A DNA stretch of 6,302 nucleotides from CAZAKO01 sp964546145 (GTDB taxonomy: Bacteria; Fidelibacterota; UBA2242). The notes under the pieces were generated by a model. The model was not told the DNA's origin and ran no database searches. It saw only the letters and a list, made by a program, of their open reading frames with translations. Each line of letters begins with the position of its first letter. The stretch's first letter is position 1. Below, piece by piece: positions 1 to 5,690 of this stretch. The translations under genes were made by a program, and so were the position numbers. The DNA is taken from NCBI GenBank assembly GCA_964546145.1, contig CAZJIU010000103.1, positions 1-6,302 of the forward strand, read 5' to 3'.

Positions 1-1036
1 ATTGCAGGTCAGACAGAGTTGGGATATTCAATTCCCGGCAGAGATTGAAAATCCATTCTGTTCCATCTTCTGCTCTGGCTTCAGGATCACCTGTCAGGAT
101 TTGGGCTACCTCAGCATATCTCCCGAGCACCAGAGACTCAGGATCGCGTAATTTCAAAGCCTTCAGATTCATCTCCATAACAAATGGTAGTAATCGTGCA
201 CATAATACTCCATGAGCAGCCGGGATCATGCCGCCAATTACTCCGGCAATACCATGGACTACTCCCAATTTAGCATTTGCCAATGCCAATCCGCCAAAAA
301 GGCTCGCCAGCGACATATCTTCTCTTGCTGCTACTTTACTAATATCATGAAAAGCAACTGAAAGTGATCGAGCAACTCGCTTTACTCCTTCGCGACAAAT
401 GGTATCGGTTAGAGGATTGGTACCAATCGAGACATAAGGCTCGATGAGCTGCGTCAGGGCATCCAGACCGGTACTCGCAGTCACCGACGGCGGCAGCGAA
501 TAAGTCAGTTCCGGATCAACAATTGCCAATTCAGGCAGCAAAAATGGACTGCGCATGCTGACTTTTACCCGATGCTCAGGTGAAGCAATCACCGCATTGC
601 GCGTGACTTCAGTGCCGGTTCCGGCAGTTGTCGGTAATGCAATATAGGGTACCGAACGTTTTTCCAGCTGCCGACCTTTGCCGATAACCTCAAGATAATC
701 CATCAATTCTCCCTGATTAGTCAGCAAAGCAGCGATGACCTTACCGGTATCCAGCACACTGCCTCCGCCAATTCCGATTACCAGATCAGCTCGAAAGGAA
801 CGAGCGGTCTCGACCCCCTCCATTACACTTACAGTCGTCGGTTCACCGGTAACCTGGAAAATTTCCCACTTCATTCCTTTGCTATCCAATTGAGGAATAA
901 CAAGCTGCGCTCGTTCAGTACTTTTATCGGTTACAATTAAAACTAACTGCCCCATTTGAGAGGCAATTGTACCAACTTCTTTAACGGTCCCGGCACCAAA
1001 GATAATCCGGTTTGCGGTAGCGAATTCGAATCGCAT
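1..1036 (-). CDS. Iron-containing alcohol dehydrogenase, C-terminus cut off by the window edge
   Basis: NAD(P)-dependent oxidoreductase of the iron-containing (group III) alcohol dehydrogenase family, interconverting an alcohol and an aldehyde or ketone in the cytoplasm; the substrate cannot be told. I translated the open frame from ATG at 1036 to the left edge: 345 residues without a stop, against about 380-390 for the family, so roughly 40 C-terminal residues are missing. The N-terminal dinucleotide domain shows GGGS at 90-93 followed by D96 and K99. The metal site aligns with E. coli FucO D194/H198/H263/H277 as D192, Q196, H261 and H275, so the second ligand is Gln instead of His (motif GLDALTQLIEPY). 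The two late histidines keep the 14-residue spacing. The start lies 4 bases after the stop of the ABM-domain gene upstream, so the two are probably co-transcribed and translationally coupled; the ribosome site (GAAGG, about 13 bases before ATG) is poor. Family assignment is firm, specificity unknown. Confidence 0.93.
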   Translation of the reverse strand, partial: MRFEFATANRIIFGAGTVKEVGTIASQMGQLVLIVTDKSTERAQLVIPQLDSKGMKWEIFQVTGEPTTVSVMEGVETARSFRADLVIGIGGGSVLDTGKVIAALLTNQGELMDYLEVIGKGRQLEKRSVPYIALPTTAGTGTEVTRNAVIASPEHRVKVSMRSPFLLPELAIVDPELTYSLPPSVTASTGLDALTQLIEPYVSIGTNPLTDTICREGVKRVARSLSVAFHDISKVAAREDMSLASLFGGLALANAKLGVVHGIAGVIGGMIPAAHGVLCARLLPFVMEMNLKALKLRDPESLVLGRYAEVAQILTGDPEARAEDGTEWIFNLCRELNIPTLSDLQ

Positions 1037-1040
1037 TTGA

Positions 1041-1349
1041 CTAACCCCAACCTTCATCTGCCGGAAACAAATTTTGATATTTTAGTCCCTGTCGCGGGAC
1101 CGCCATCATCTCGGCGACCGTATCCCGCCATTTTTGATAATGAGCTGTCTCTTTATGTTTTCCGGGATCGTCCGGGGTTCGGTAAACCTCAACTAAAATA
1201 AACCGGGTGGAATCATCCGTTTGCCGGATTACATCAAAACGCACCACGCCGGGCTCTTTAATGCTACAGCTTGCATTTTCAATTGTAGCTTTTATAAAGG
1301 CATCAACCATTTCCGGCTTAACTTGCACATGAACATGGACGATTATCAT
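1041..1349 (-). CDS. ABM-domain (LsrG/YgiN-like) small protein
   Basis: A 102-residue protein of the antibiotic-biosynthesis-monooxygenase (dimeric alpha-beta barrel) superfamily, normal length for a single-domain member. It starts with the strand MIIVHVHVQVKP, then a helix, then EPGVVRFDV (residues 32-40), the strand RFILVEVY (49-56), and a helix with H65, H70, Y71 and W74. The order 'EPG..RFDV..RF.L.E.Y....H..T.HY' resembles E. coli LsrG, the isomerase that processes phosphorylated AI-2, and YgiN quinol monooxygenase. Many relatives have no cofactor and no proven activity, so 'monooxygenase' should not be taken literally. The ATG at 1349 is preceded by AAGGAGA with 7 bases between. It is the first gene of a likely two-gene operon with the iron alcohol dehydrogenase, which suggests a role in handling a reactive carbonyl or quinone substrate shared with that enzyme (inference). 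Confidence 0.88.
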   Translation of the reverse strand: MIIVHVHVQVKPEMVDAFIKATIENASCSIKEPGVVRFDVIRQTDDSTRFILVEVYRTPDDPGKHKETAHYQKWRDTVAEMMAVPRQGLKYQNLFPADEGWG

Positions 1350-1356
1350 CTTGCTT

Positions 1357-1363
1357 TCTCCTT
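1357..1363 (-). promoter_or_regulatory. Shine-Dalgarno site of the ABM-domain gene
   Basis: On the minus strand the sequence reads AAGGAGA, seven bases before the ATG at 1349. It is the best ribosome site of the left block and fixes the start of the ABM-domain gene. Confidence 0.8.
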
Positions 1364-1394
1364 ATAAATATTTATCGTCATTTTCCTTTGAGAT

Positions 1395-1423
1395 AGTATA
1401 GGAATAATTCGAACTTTGTGCAA
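1395..1423 (-). promoter_or_regulatory. Sigma70-like promoter of the ABM-domain/alcohol dehydrogenase operon
   Basis: On the minus strand TTGCAC (1423-1418) and TATACT (1400-1395) are separated by exactly 17 bases. Both hexamers are close to the housekeeping consensus (TTGACA, TATAAT). Transcription would start near 1388, giving a leader of about 40 bases that carries the AAGGAGA ribosome site. No obvious operator palindrome is seen around it. Confidence 0.72.
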
Positions 1424-1463
1424 GTCTCTCTATGTTTTCAACTTATTTCAATTAAAAAAGGAC

Positions 1464-1492
1464 TTGATAACCGCCTCGTAAATTATTAAAAT
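1464..1492 (+). promoter_or_regulatory. Sigma70-like promoter of the one-carbon gene block
   Basis: TTGATA (1464-1469) and TAAAAT (1487-1492) are 17 bases apart, each one base from the consensus. Transcription would begin near 1499, leaving a leader of about 55-65 bases before the methyltransferase gene. That leader is too short for a cobalamin riboswitch, and I see no B12-box-like structure. The region is AT-rich, so chance matches are possible, but the spacing and the position between two divergent genes support it. Confidence 0.6.
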
Positions 1493-1564
1493 GCGACTCG
1501 ATTGTGATGAACTGCCGATGAAGTCAAGAAGGTTTAATTTAAATTATAAAGAGTGAGTGAGACA

Positions 1565-2437
1565 ATGAGCATTTCAGGCCTGACTTTAATCGCCGAATCA
1601 ATTAATGACTCGGTCCCTTCTACTCATACTCTGTTTGAAGAAAATAATATTGAGGGGATTATTGAACTCGCCAGGTATCAGGCTGAACGCGGAGCGGATT
1701 ATATTGATGTCAATGTTGGACTTCGCTCCCCTGAATTTATGGCAGAAATAGTCAAGAAAATCCAAGAACAGATTGCCTTGCCGTTGTCCATTGATACGCC
1801 CGATCCGGCAATCGCCGCGGCAGGATTAGCAGCCTACAATCCCGAACGATCCGGAAATCGCAAGCCGATTTTAAATTCAATTTCAGCAGCACGCCTGGAA
1901 ATGTTCGATCTTTATGCCCAACAGCCATTCATTCCCATTTTACTGACTACCGAGGGAATAGATGATTCGGGTAATATGAAAATGAACACCACCGCAGAAC
2001 AGACTCACGCTACGGCCCAATCCATGGTAAATATCGCCCGAGAACGGATTGGTAAAATACCTAATAATGAACTAATCCTCGATCCGGGTATTTCCCCAAT
2101 CGGCAGTGATATGGAAGGAAATTTTAAACGTCTGATGGATTCGATCAAATTAATTCATGCCGACCCTGATCTTGCCGGAATAAACATGTCGGTCGGCTTG
2201 AGCAATTTTACGGTTATGCTGCCCTCAAAAAAAGCTGACGGCTCACCAGTAAAGGGACCGCTCGAAAGTGCTTTCCTGACAATGGCAATGCCCTTAGGAT
2301 TTAATACCATCATCGGTTCGGTTAAACGCAAATATGCTCTCCTGCCTGAAGATCATCCAGCCATGCAATGTCTAAAAGAAGTGCTGGAATTAGAAGGACC
2401 GGCAATCATTATGCGAGTAATGACTTATCTATCCTGA
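1565..2437 (+). CDS. Methyltetrahydrofolate:corrinoid methyltransferase (DHPS-like pterin-binding fold)
   Basis: Predicted to move a methyl group between 5-methyltetrahydrofolate and the cobalt of a corrinoid protein, as AcsE, MtgA and the pterin domain of MetH do. The 290-residue protein is a single TIM barrel of the dihydropteroate-synthase type (Pterin_bind). Residues corresponding to the pterin-site set of Moorella AcsE (D75, N96, D160, N199) are present: D77 in SIDTPDP, N104 in ILNSIS, D173 in LILDPG and N214 in GLSN. I chose ATG 1565, which follows a purine-rich stretch (GAGTGAGTGAGACA). An in-frame GTG at 1553 would add four residues but has no ribosome site. It is the first gene of a plus-strand block continuing with metV, metF and a corrinoid protein, its probable methyl partner. 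The family does not tell the direction of transfer. It could serve as the MT-II of a methyl-substrate system, as an AcsE equivalent, or as part of a split methionine synthase. Confidence 0.9.
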   Translation: MSISGLTLIAESINDSVPSTHTLFEENNIEGIIELARYQAERGADYIDVNVGLRSPEFMAEIVKKIQEQIALPLSIDTPDPAIAAAGLAAYNPERSGNRKPILNSISAARLEMFDLYAQQPFIPILLTTEGIDDSGNMKMNTTAEQTHATAQSMVNIARERIGKIPNNELILDPGISPIGSDMEGNFKRLMDSIKLIHADPDLAGINMSVGLSNFTVMLPSKKADGSPVKGPLESAFLTMAMPLGFNTIIGSVKRKYALLPEDHPAMQCLKEVLELEGPAIIMRVMTYLS

Positions 2438-2540
2438 GGCTTATCGAATAACCTATTCATGATAAATACAAATTTTAAAAGAAACTAATAAAACGGTCAT
2501 AATCTCTTCTGTTTTGAAGTAATGGAAAAAGGAACAAATA
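2438..2540 (+). promoter_or_regulatory. Gap inside the one-carbon block, with a weak possible internal promoter
   Basis: These 103 bases separate the methyltransferase gene from metV. There is no hairpin with a T-run, so nothing clearly ends transcription here. A weak promoter-like pair, TTAAAA (2475-2480) and CATAAT (2498-2503) with 17 bases between, could start a metV-metF-corrinoid transcript, but the AT-rich context makes a chance match likely. The metV ribosome site AAAGGA lies at 2528-2533. Confidence 0.25.
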
Positions 2541-2999
2541 ATGGCAACTGATCTCATAACCGTAGATAAACCGCAAATCACTCCCCGGGAACGGAAACTT
2601 TCGCGGGTTATGCTATTTTTTGAAGACCTTGTTAAAGTACCCCTATTTCGCTGTCAACACTGCGGTGAGTGCATTTTATCTTATACGGCATTTATCTGCA
2701 GTCAGAGATGTCCGAAACGCCTGCGTAATGGTCCCTGCGGGGGCACTGGTGAAGATGGCTCCTGCGAAGTTTATCCGGAGCGAAAATGTATCTGGTATAA
2801 AATTTATTTGCGATCAAAACTCTTGAATCGAGTTAGCCTTTTATACAATCGAAATAAAATCCACAACTGGAATCTGGAACGCACTTCAGCCTGGCTGAAT
2901 GTATTTAAAAAACGAATTGCCCCGCCATTCCTGTTTATTCGCCACGATAACCAAAAGATAAAGGATCTGATTTCCGATGACTCTGCAAGAGAAAATTGA
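2541..2999 (+). CDS. metV: MetV, cysteine-rich partner subunit of methylenetetrahydrofolate reductase
   Basis: A 152-residue protein of the MTHFR C-terminal-domain family (MetV), which partners with MetF in acetogens and other anaerobes and lets the flavin of MetF exchange electrons with a donor other than NAD(P)H in some species. Eight cysteines sit in the family's characteristic pattern: C38-x2-C41-x2-C44, C53-x3-C57 followed by PKRLRNGPCGG (C66), then C75 and C83. These could bind iron-sulfur clusters and/or zinc; the number is inference. The C-terminal half is basic and has no cysteine. Start ATG 2541 has AAAGGA with a 7-base spacer. The end overlaps the start of metF by 23 bases in another frame, so the two are translationally coupled, as expected for subunits of one complex. 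No electron-donor subunit (RnfC2, HdrA/MvhD type) is in the window. Confidence 0.92.
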   Translation: MATDLITVDKPQITPRERKLSRVMLFFEDLVKVPLFRCQHCGECILSYTAFICSQRCPKRLRNGPCGGTGEDGSCEVYPERKCIWYKIYLRSKLLNRVSLLYNRNKIHNWNLERTSAWLNVFKKRIAPPFLFIRHDNQKIKDLISDDSAREN

Positions 3000-3867
3000 A
3001 TCGAAACAGTTTGTCTTATGCGCTGAATTAGGACCGCCACAAAGCTGTGATGGTGATGTTATTCGAAAAAAATCGGCTTATTTCAAAGGCTATGTTGACG
3101 CCGCAAATATCACCGATAATCAAACTGCACTGGTGCATTTATCGAGTATAGCTTCGGCAAAAATATTATTGGAAGAGGGCGTCGAGCCGATTATTCAAAT
3201 GACCTGCCGCGACCGCAATCGCATTGCAATTCAAAGTGATTTGTTAGGTGCGGCTGCACTCGGCATTCGCAACGTACTTTGCCTGACGGGTGATTATCAA
3301 AAATTTGGCGATCACCCGGAAGCCAGGGGCGTTTTTGATCTGGATTCGATTCAACTGATCGCCACCGTTTCTCAATTAAACAAGGGCCTTCTACTTTCCG
3401 GTTATGAAATGAAAAAAGTACCGGAGTTCCTCATCGGTGCGGCAGCGAATCCCTTTGCTGAACCGTTTGAAATGCGTTTGGTTCGCCTTTATAAAAAAGT
3501 CCAATCTGGCGCTCATTTTATTCAAACTCAGGCGGTATTTGATTTAGAGCTTTTCCGACGCTGGATGGAAAGAGTAGTCACTATGGGTTTGGATGAGAAA
3601 GTTGCCATACTGGCGGGTGTTATGCCGGTAAAATCGGTTAAAACGCTAACTTATATGCAAGCGGAAGTGCCCGGAGTAAAAATCAGCGAAGAATACTTCA
3701 AGCGGATGCAAGCAGCCGATGATCCCAAATCAGAAGGGATAAAAATTGCCGTCGAAACAATTCAAGAATTGAAGAAAATAAAAGGAGTTCGCGGAATTCA
3801 TCTTATGCCAGTGTTATGGGAAAGCATTATCCCCACAATCGTTCAAGAAGCAGGTTTAAAACCATAA
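2977..3867 (+). CDS. metF: MetF, 5,10-methylenetetrahydrofolate reductase
   Basis: FAD enzyme interconverting 5,10-methylene-THF and 5-methyl-THF, the entry to the methyl branch of one-carbon metabolism. The 296-residue length is typical of the catalytic-only bacterial enzyme without the eukaryotic SAM-regulatory domain. Residues matching E. coli MetF are visible: catalytic E17 in CAELGPP (E28), D106 in CLTGD (D120) and Q185 in IQTQAVFD (Q183). An FAD-site-like AITDNQ variant is seen as NITDNQ (44-49), and QMTCRDRNR lies at 74-82. The C-terminus ends with HLMPVLWE, as in MetV-dependent enzymes. Start ATG 2977 lies inside the last codons of metV and has AAGGA 11 bases upstream, a long spacing that fits coupled re-initiation. 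The corrinoid gene follows 16 bases after its stop. Identity is firm; electron donor and physiological direction are not shown by the sequence. Confidence 0.95.
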   Translation: MTLQEKIESKQFVLCAELGPPQSCDGDVIRKKSAYFKGYVDAANITDNQTALVHLSSIASAKILLEEGVEPIIQMTCRDRNRIAIQSDLLGAAALGIRNVLCLTGDYQKFGDHPEARGVFDLDSIQLIATVSQLNKGLLLSGYEMKKVPEFLIGAAANPFAEPFEMRLVRLYKKVQSGAHFIQTQAVFDLELFRRWMERVVTMGLDEKVAILAGVMPVKSVKTLTYMQAEVPGVKISEEYFKRMQAADDPKSEGIKIAVETIQELKKIKGVRGIHLMPVLWESIIPTIVQEAGLKP

Positions 3868-3870
3868 ATT

Positions 3871-3876
3871 GAGGAA
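3871..3876 (+). promoter_or_regulatory. Shine-Dalgarno site that fixes the corrinoid protein start
   Basis: GAGGAA sits 7 bases before ATG 3884, just after the metF stop. It shows that ATG 3884, and not the in-frame TTG at 3869, is the start of the corrinoid protein gene. Confidence 0.8.
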
Positions 3877-3883
3877 CAGAATT

Positions 3884-4549
3884 ATGGAAGAGATTATCGA
3901 GAAACTTGCCCTGTGTGTCGAAAAAGGCAAAATATCCCGAAAATATTCATTTCCTCCGGAGATGAAAGACCAGGATGGAGCAGATGAGATCGCTGCTGAA
4001 GCGCTGCAAAATGGAGTTTCACCCCAAGTCCTGCTTGACAGCTGCATGTTAGGCATGGAACGAATCGGGAAGCTATTTACTGAAAATAAAGTATTTGTTA
4101 CCAATCTGCTGGTTGCTGCCCAGGCAATGACCGCAGTAATGAAACATTTAAAACCGCATCTGGAGTCCGGCTCGGTCAAACAGAAAGGTAAATTTTTAAT
4201 TGGTACCGTTTCCGGTGACCTGCATGATATCGGTAAAAACCTAGTAGCAATGACTATTCGTGGCGGTGGTTTCGAGGTGATTGATCTCGGAGTGGACGTA
4301 TCATCCCAGAAATTCATAGATGCAATCGCGCAACATCACGATTGCTTTGTTGGACTAAGCGCCCTATTAACGACTACAATGGTTAATATGGAAAAAAGCG
4401 TTAAGGCAATCAAAGAGAATTATCCGGATATCAAAGTACTGGTTGGCGGTGCAGCGGTTACCCGTGATTTCAGCACAAGAATCGGCGCCGATTTCTCCTC
4501 ACATAATCCTCAGGATGTGGTTGAATACCTGAATAACTGCCTGAGTTAG
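3884..4549 (+). CDS. Corrinoid (B12-binding) methyl-carrier protein, MtgC/MtbC-like
   Basis: A 221-residue cytoplasmic protein that should carry a methyl group on the cobalt of a bound corrinoid. Residues about 1-95 form the four-helix cap (B12-binding_2) with the motif MERIGKLF followed by VTNLLVAAQAM. Residues 103-221 form the Rossmann-like B12 domain. The base-off/His-on signature DxHxxG is intact at D112, H114 and G117 (GDLHDIGKN), followed by S159-A-L in GLSALLTTTM and by VGGAAVT at 187-193. The loop usually reading GADGYA.DA near the C-terminus is GADFSSHNPQ here (201-210), a departure from the common form. Length matches stand-alone MtgC/MtbC/MtaC proteins, and the same cap-plus-B12 layout occurs inside MetH. 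It is the last gene of the plus-strand block; its most likely partner is the pterin methyltransferase at the start of the block. No substrate methyltransferase or reductive activator is adjacent. Confidence 0.92.
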   Translation: MEEIIEKLALCVEKGKISRKYSFPPEMKDQDGADEIAAEALQNGVSPQVLLDSCMLGMERIGKLFTENKVFVTNLLVAAQAMTAVMKHLKPHLESGSVKQKGKFLIGTVSGDLHDIGKNLVAMTIRGGGFEVIDLGVDVSSQKFIDAIAQHHDCFVGLSALLTTTMVNMEKSVKAIKENYPDIKVLVGGAAVTRDFSTRIGADFSSHNPQDVVEYLNNCLS

Positions 4550-4574
4550 AGTTAGTTATAGCGTTATCCTAACT
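4550..4574. terminator. Imperfect hairpin right after the corrinoid gene
   Basis: AGTTAG (4550-4555) pairs with CTAACT (4569-4574), and inside it ATA (4558-4560) can pair with TAT (4565-4567) around GCGT. It begins directly after the corrinoid protein stop codon. It is AT-rich and lacks a clean T-run, so a termination role is only possible. Confidence 0.3.
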
Positions 4575-4590
4575 ATCTAATTTAAATGTA

Positions 4591-4612
4591 AATCAATCAC
4601 TCTTGATTGATT
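4591..4612. terminator. Perfect 9-bp inverted repeat between convergent genes
   Basis: AATCAATCA (4591-4599) and TGATTGATT (4604-4612) form a perfect nine-pair stem with a four-base CTCT loop. It lies between the converging ends of the corrinoid protein gene and the aldo/keto reductase, where a two-way terminator would be expected. The stem has only two G-C pairs and is followed by ATTTCTTAATAT rather than a strong T-run, so it would be a weak intrinsic terminator. A protein-binding palindrome is the alternative. Confidence 0.45.
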
Positions 4613-4639
4613 ATTTCTTAATATACCCACTTATCTTCC

Positions 4640-5611
4640 CTATTGACTCCATTCGGTTGGCCTTCTGTCCCAGCGATGGGATTTGAGTTGAGTCAATAGC
4701 TCTTTCGGTAATCCTTTGCTGTCAGAAGTGCCAATATTAGCTTCAACATGTCGTACTTTGCGCATACCGGGGATTACCGTTGAAATATCAGAATTGGATA
4801 AAATAAAGCGCAGTGCCATTTCCGCCATTGACATTGCCTGAGGCACCAGAGGTTTTAAAGCCTCGGCATGTTCTACACTGGCGTTGAGGTTTTCCGGGAC
4901 AAAATAGGTAGCTCGCCAATCGTCCTTGGGAAACTTTGTATCTTTGGTAATTGCCCCGGTTAAAATGCCTTCATCAAAAGGAACACGGGCAATTATGGCA
5001 ATCTTCAATTCCCGGCATAATGGAAAAAGTTGATCTTCCGGCGCCTGCTCAAAAATATTATAAATTACCTGTATACTATCAATCAGACCGGTGCGCAGAG
5101 TTGCCAGGACATTTTCAGACTCCCAGCGATTAATACTGATGCCAAATTGCTTAACCTTACCAGCCTGTTTCAGTTTGGTGATTGCCTCCTTCCACTCGTC
5201 GTTGTTCGCCCAACCATCTTCCCAAACATGAAATTGCTGCAGGTCAAGACAATCAACTTTAATATTCTGCAGACTTTTCTCGGTATATTCAATAATATGG
5301 TTCAGCGGGAAACACTCTTCGACTTTATTGTGTGGCTTAGACGGCCATTTCCAATTTTTTGGCGGAATTTTGGTCGCAAAGTGCAATTTTTTTCCTGGAT
5401 GTTGTTGTAGTAGATTGCCGAGTATTTGCTCACTGCGTCCTAATCCGTAAACCCAGGCAGTATCGAAAAAATTGCAGCCTAATTCAACCGCCCGATTAAG
5501 TGCCCGCTGAATTTCCGCCTGATCCGAGCCGCTCCAGTCAGCCAGGCCCCACATGCCGTAGCCAACTTCACCAATCCGCCAACCGATTCTGCCAAAGGTT
5601 CGATATTCCAT
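4640..5611 (-). CDS. Aldo/keto reductase
   Basis: A 323-residue NAD(P)H-dependent oxidoreductase of the aldo/keto reductase superfamily, a soluble (alpha/beta)8 barrel reducing an aldehyde or ketone, often a sugar or sugar derivative. The start matches the family (MEYRTFGRIGWRIGEVGYGMWG). All four catalytic residues are present: D50, Y55 (FFDTAWVYGLGRSE), K81 (FATK) and H128 (QQFHVW). FGIS at 167-170 and STVIPGMRKVRHVEAN near 278-293 match the strand and cofactor-binding end typical of the family. A tryptophan- and proline-rich loop (KIPPKNWKWPSKPHN, 81-95) follows the catalytic lysine, so substrate choice may be shaped there. ATG 5611 has AAAGGA (5619-5624) with a 7-base spacer. It lies 79 bases downstream of the glycoside hydrolase on the same strand, so the two may be co-transcribed. 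Family certain, substrate unknown. Confidence 0.93.
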   Translation of the reverse strand: MEYRTFGRIGWRIGEVGYGMWGLADWSGSDQAEIQRALNRAVELGCNFFDTAWVYGLGRSEQILGNLLQQHPGKKLHFATKIPPKNWKWPSKPHNKVEECFPLNHIIEYTEKSLQNIKVDCLDLQQFHVWEDGWANNDEWKEAITKLKQAGKVKQFGISINRWESENVLATLRTGLIDSIQVIYNIFEQAPEDQLFPLCRELKIAIIARVPFDEGILTGAITKDTKFPKDDWRATYFVPENLNASVEHAEALKPLVPQAMSMAEMALRFILSNSDISTVIPGMRKVRHVEANIGTSDSKGLPKELLTQLKSHRWDRRPTEWSQ

Positions 5612-5633
5612 TACAATATCCTTTCTTCTCTCA

Positions 5634-5662
5634 TTAATAATAATTGCTTTTCATAAACTCAA
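5634..5662 (-). promoter_or_regulatory. Weak possible promoter of the aldo/keto reductase
   Basis: On the minus strand TTGAGT (5662-5657) and TATTAA (5639-5634) are 17 bases apart, each four of six from consensus, in the 79-base gap after the glycoside hydrolase. A short near-palindrome, TGATTTAATCA (5666-5676), lies just upstream. Read-through from the hydrolase gene is an equally good explanation for expression of the reductase. Confidence 0.3.
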
Positions 5663-5690
5663 CTCTGATTTAATCAAAAAGACCGTAGGC

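Noticed and set aside
956..1201. Plus-strand open frame over the alcohol dehydrogenase/ABM-domain junction
   Set aside because: It overlaps two well-supported minus-strand genes and has no motif.
1493..1552. Cobalamin riboswitch before the one-carbon genes
   Set aside because: The leader is about 60 bases, far too short, and no B12-box-like sequence or matching stems are seen.
1491..1556. Possible 21-residue leader ORF beginning ATG 1491 and ending at TGA 1554-1556, overlapping the GTG at 1553
   Set aside because: The ATG lies in the predicted -10 box, so it would not be on the transcript; there is no ribosome site, and the peptide shows no run of regulatory codons.
1553..1564. GTG 1553 as start of the pterin methyltransferase
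   Set aside because: No Shine-Dalgarno sequence at a useful distance, while ATG 1565 follows a purine-rich stretch; it would only add four residues and cannot be fully excluded.
3869..3883. TTG 3869 as start of the corrinoid protein
   Set aside because: This stretch contains the GAGGAA ribosome site of ATG 3884 and is therefore untranslated leader.
3856..4317. Minus-strand open frame opposite the corrinoid protein gene
   Set aside because: It is a shadow of the corrinoid protein; the plus-strand product has clear family motifs and this one has none.
5030..5410. Open frame on the plus strand inside the aldo/keto reductase gene
   Set aside because: It is antisense to a conserved gene with all catalytic residues, lacks a ribosome site, and its protein resembles no family.
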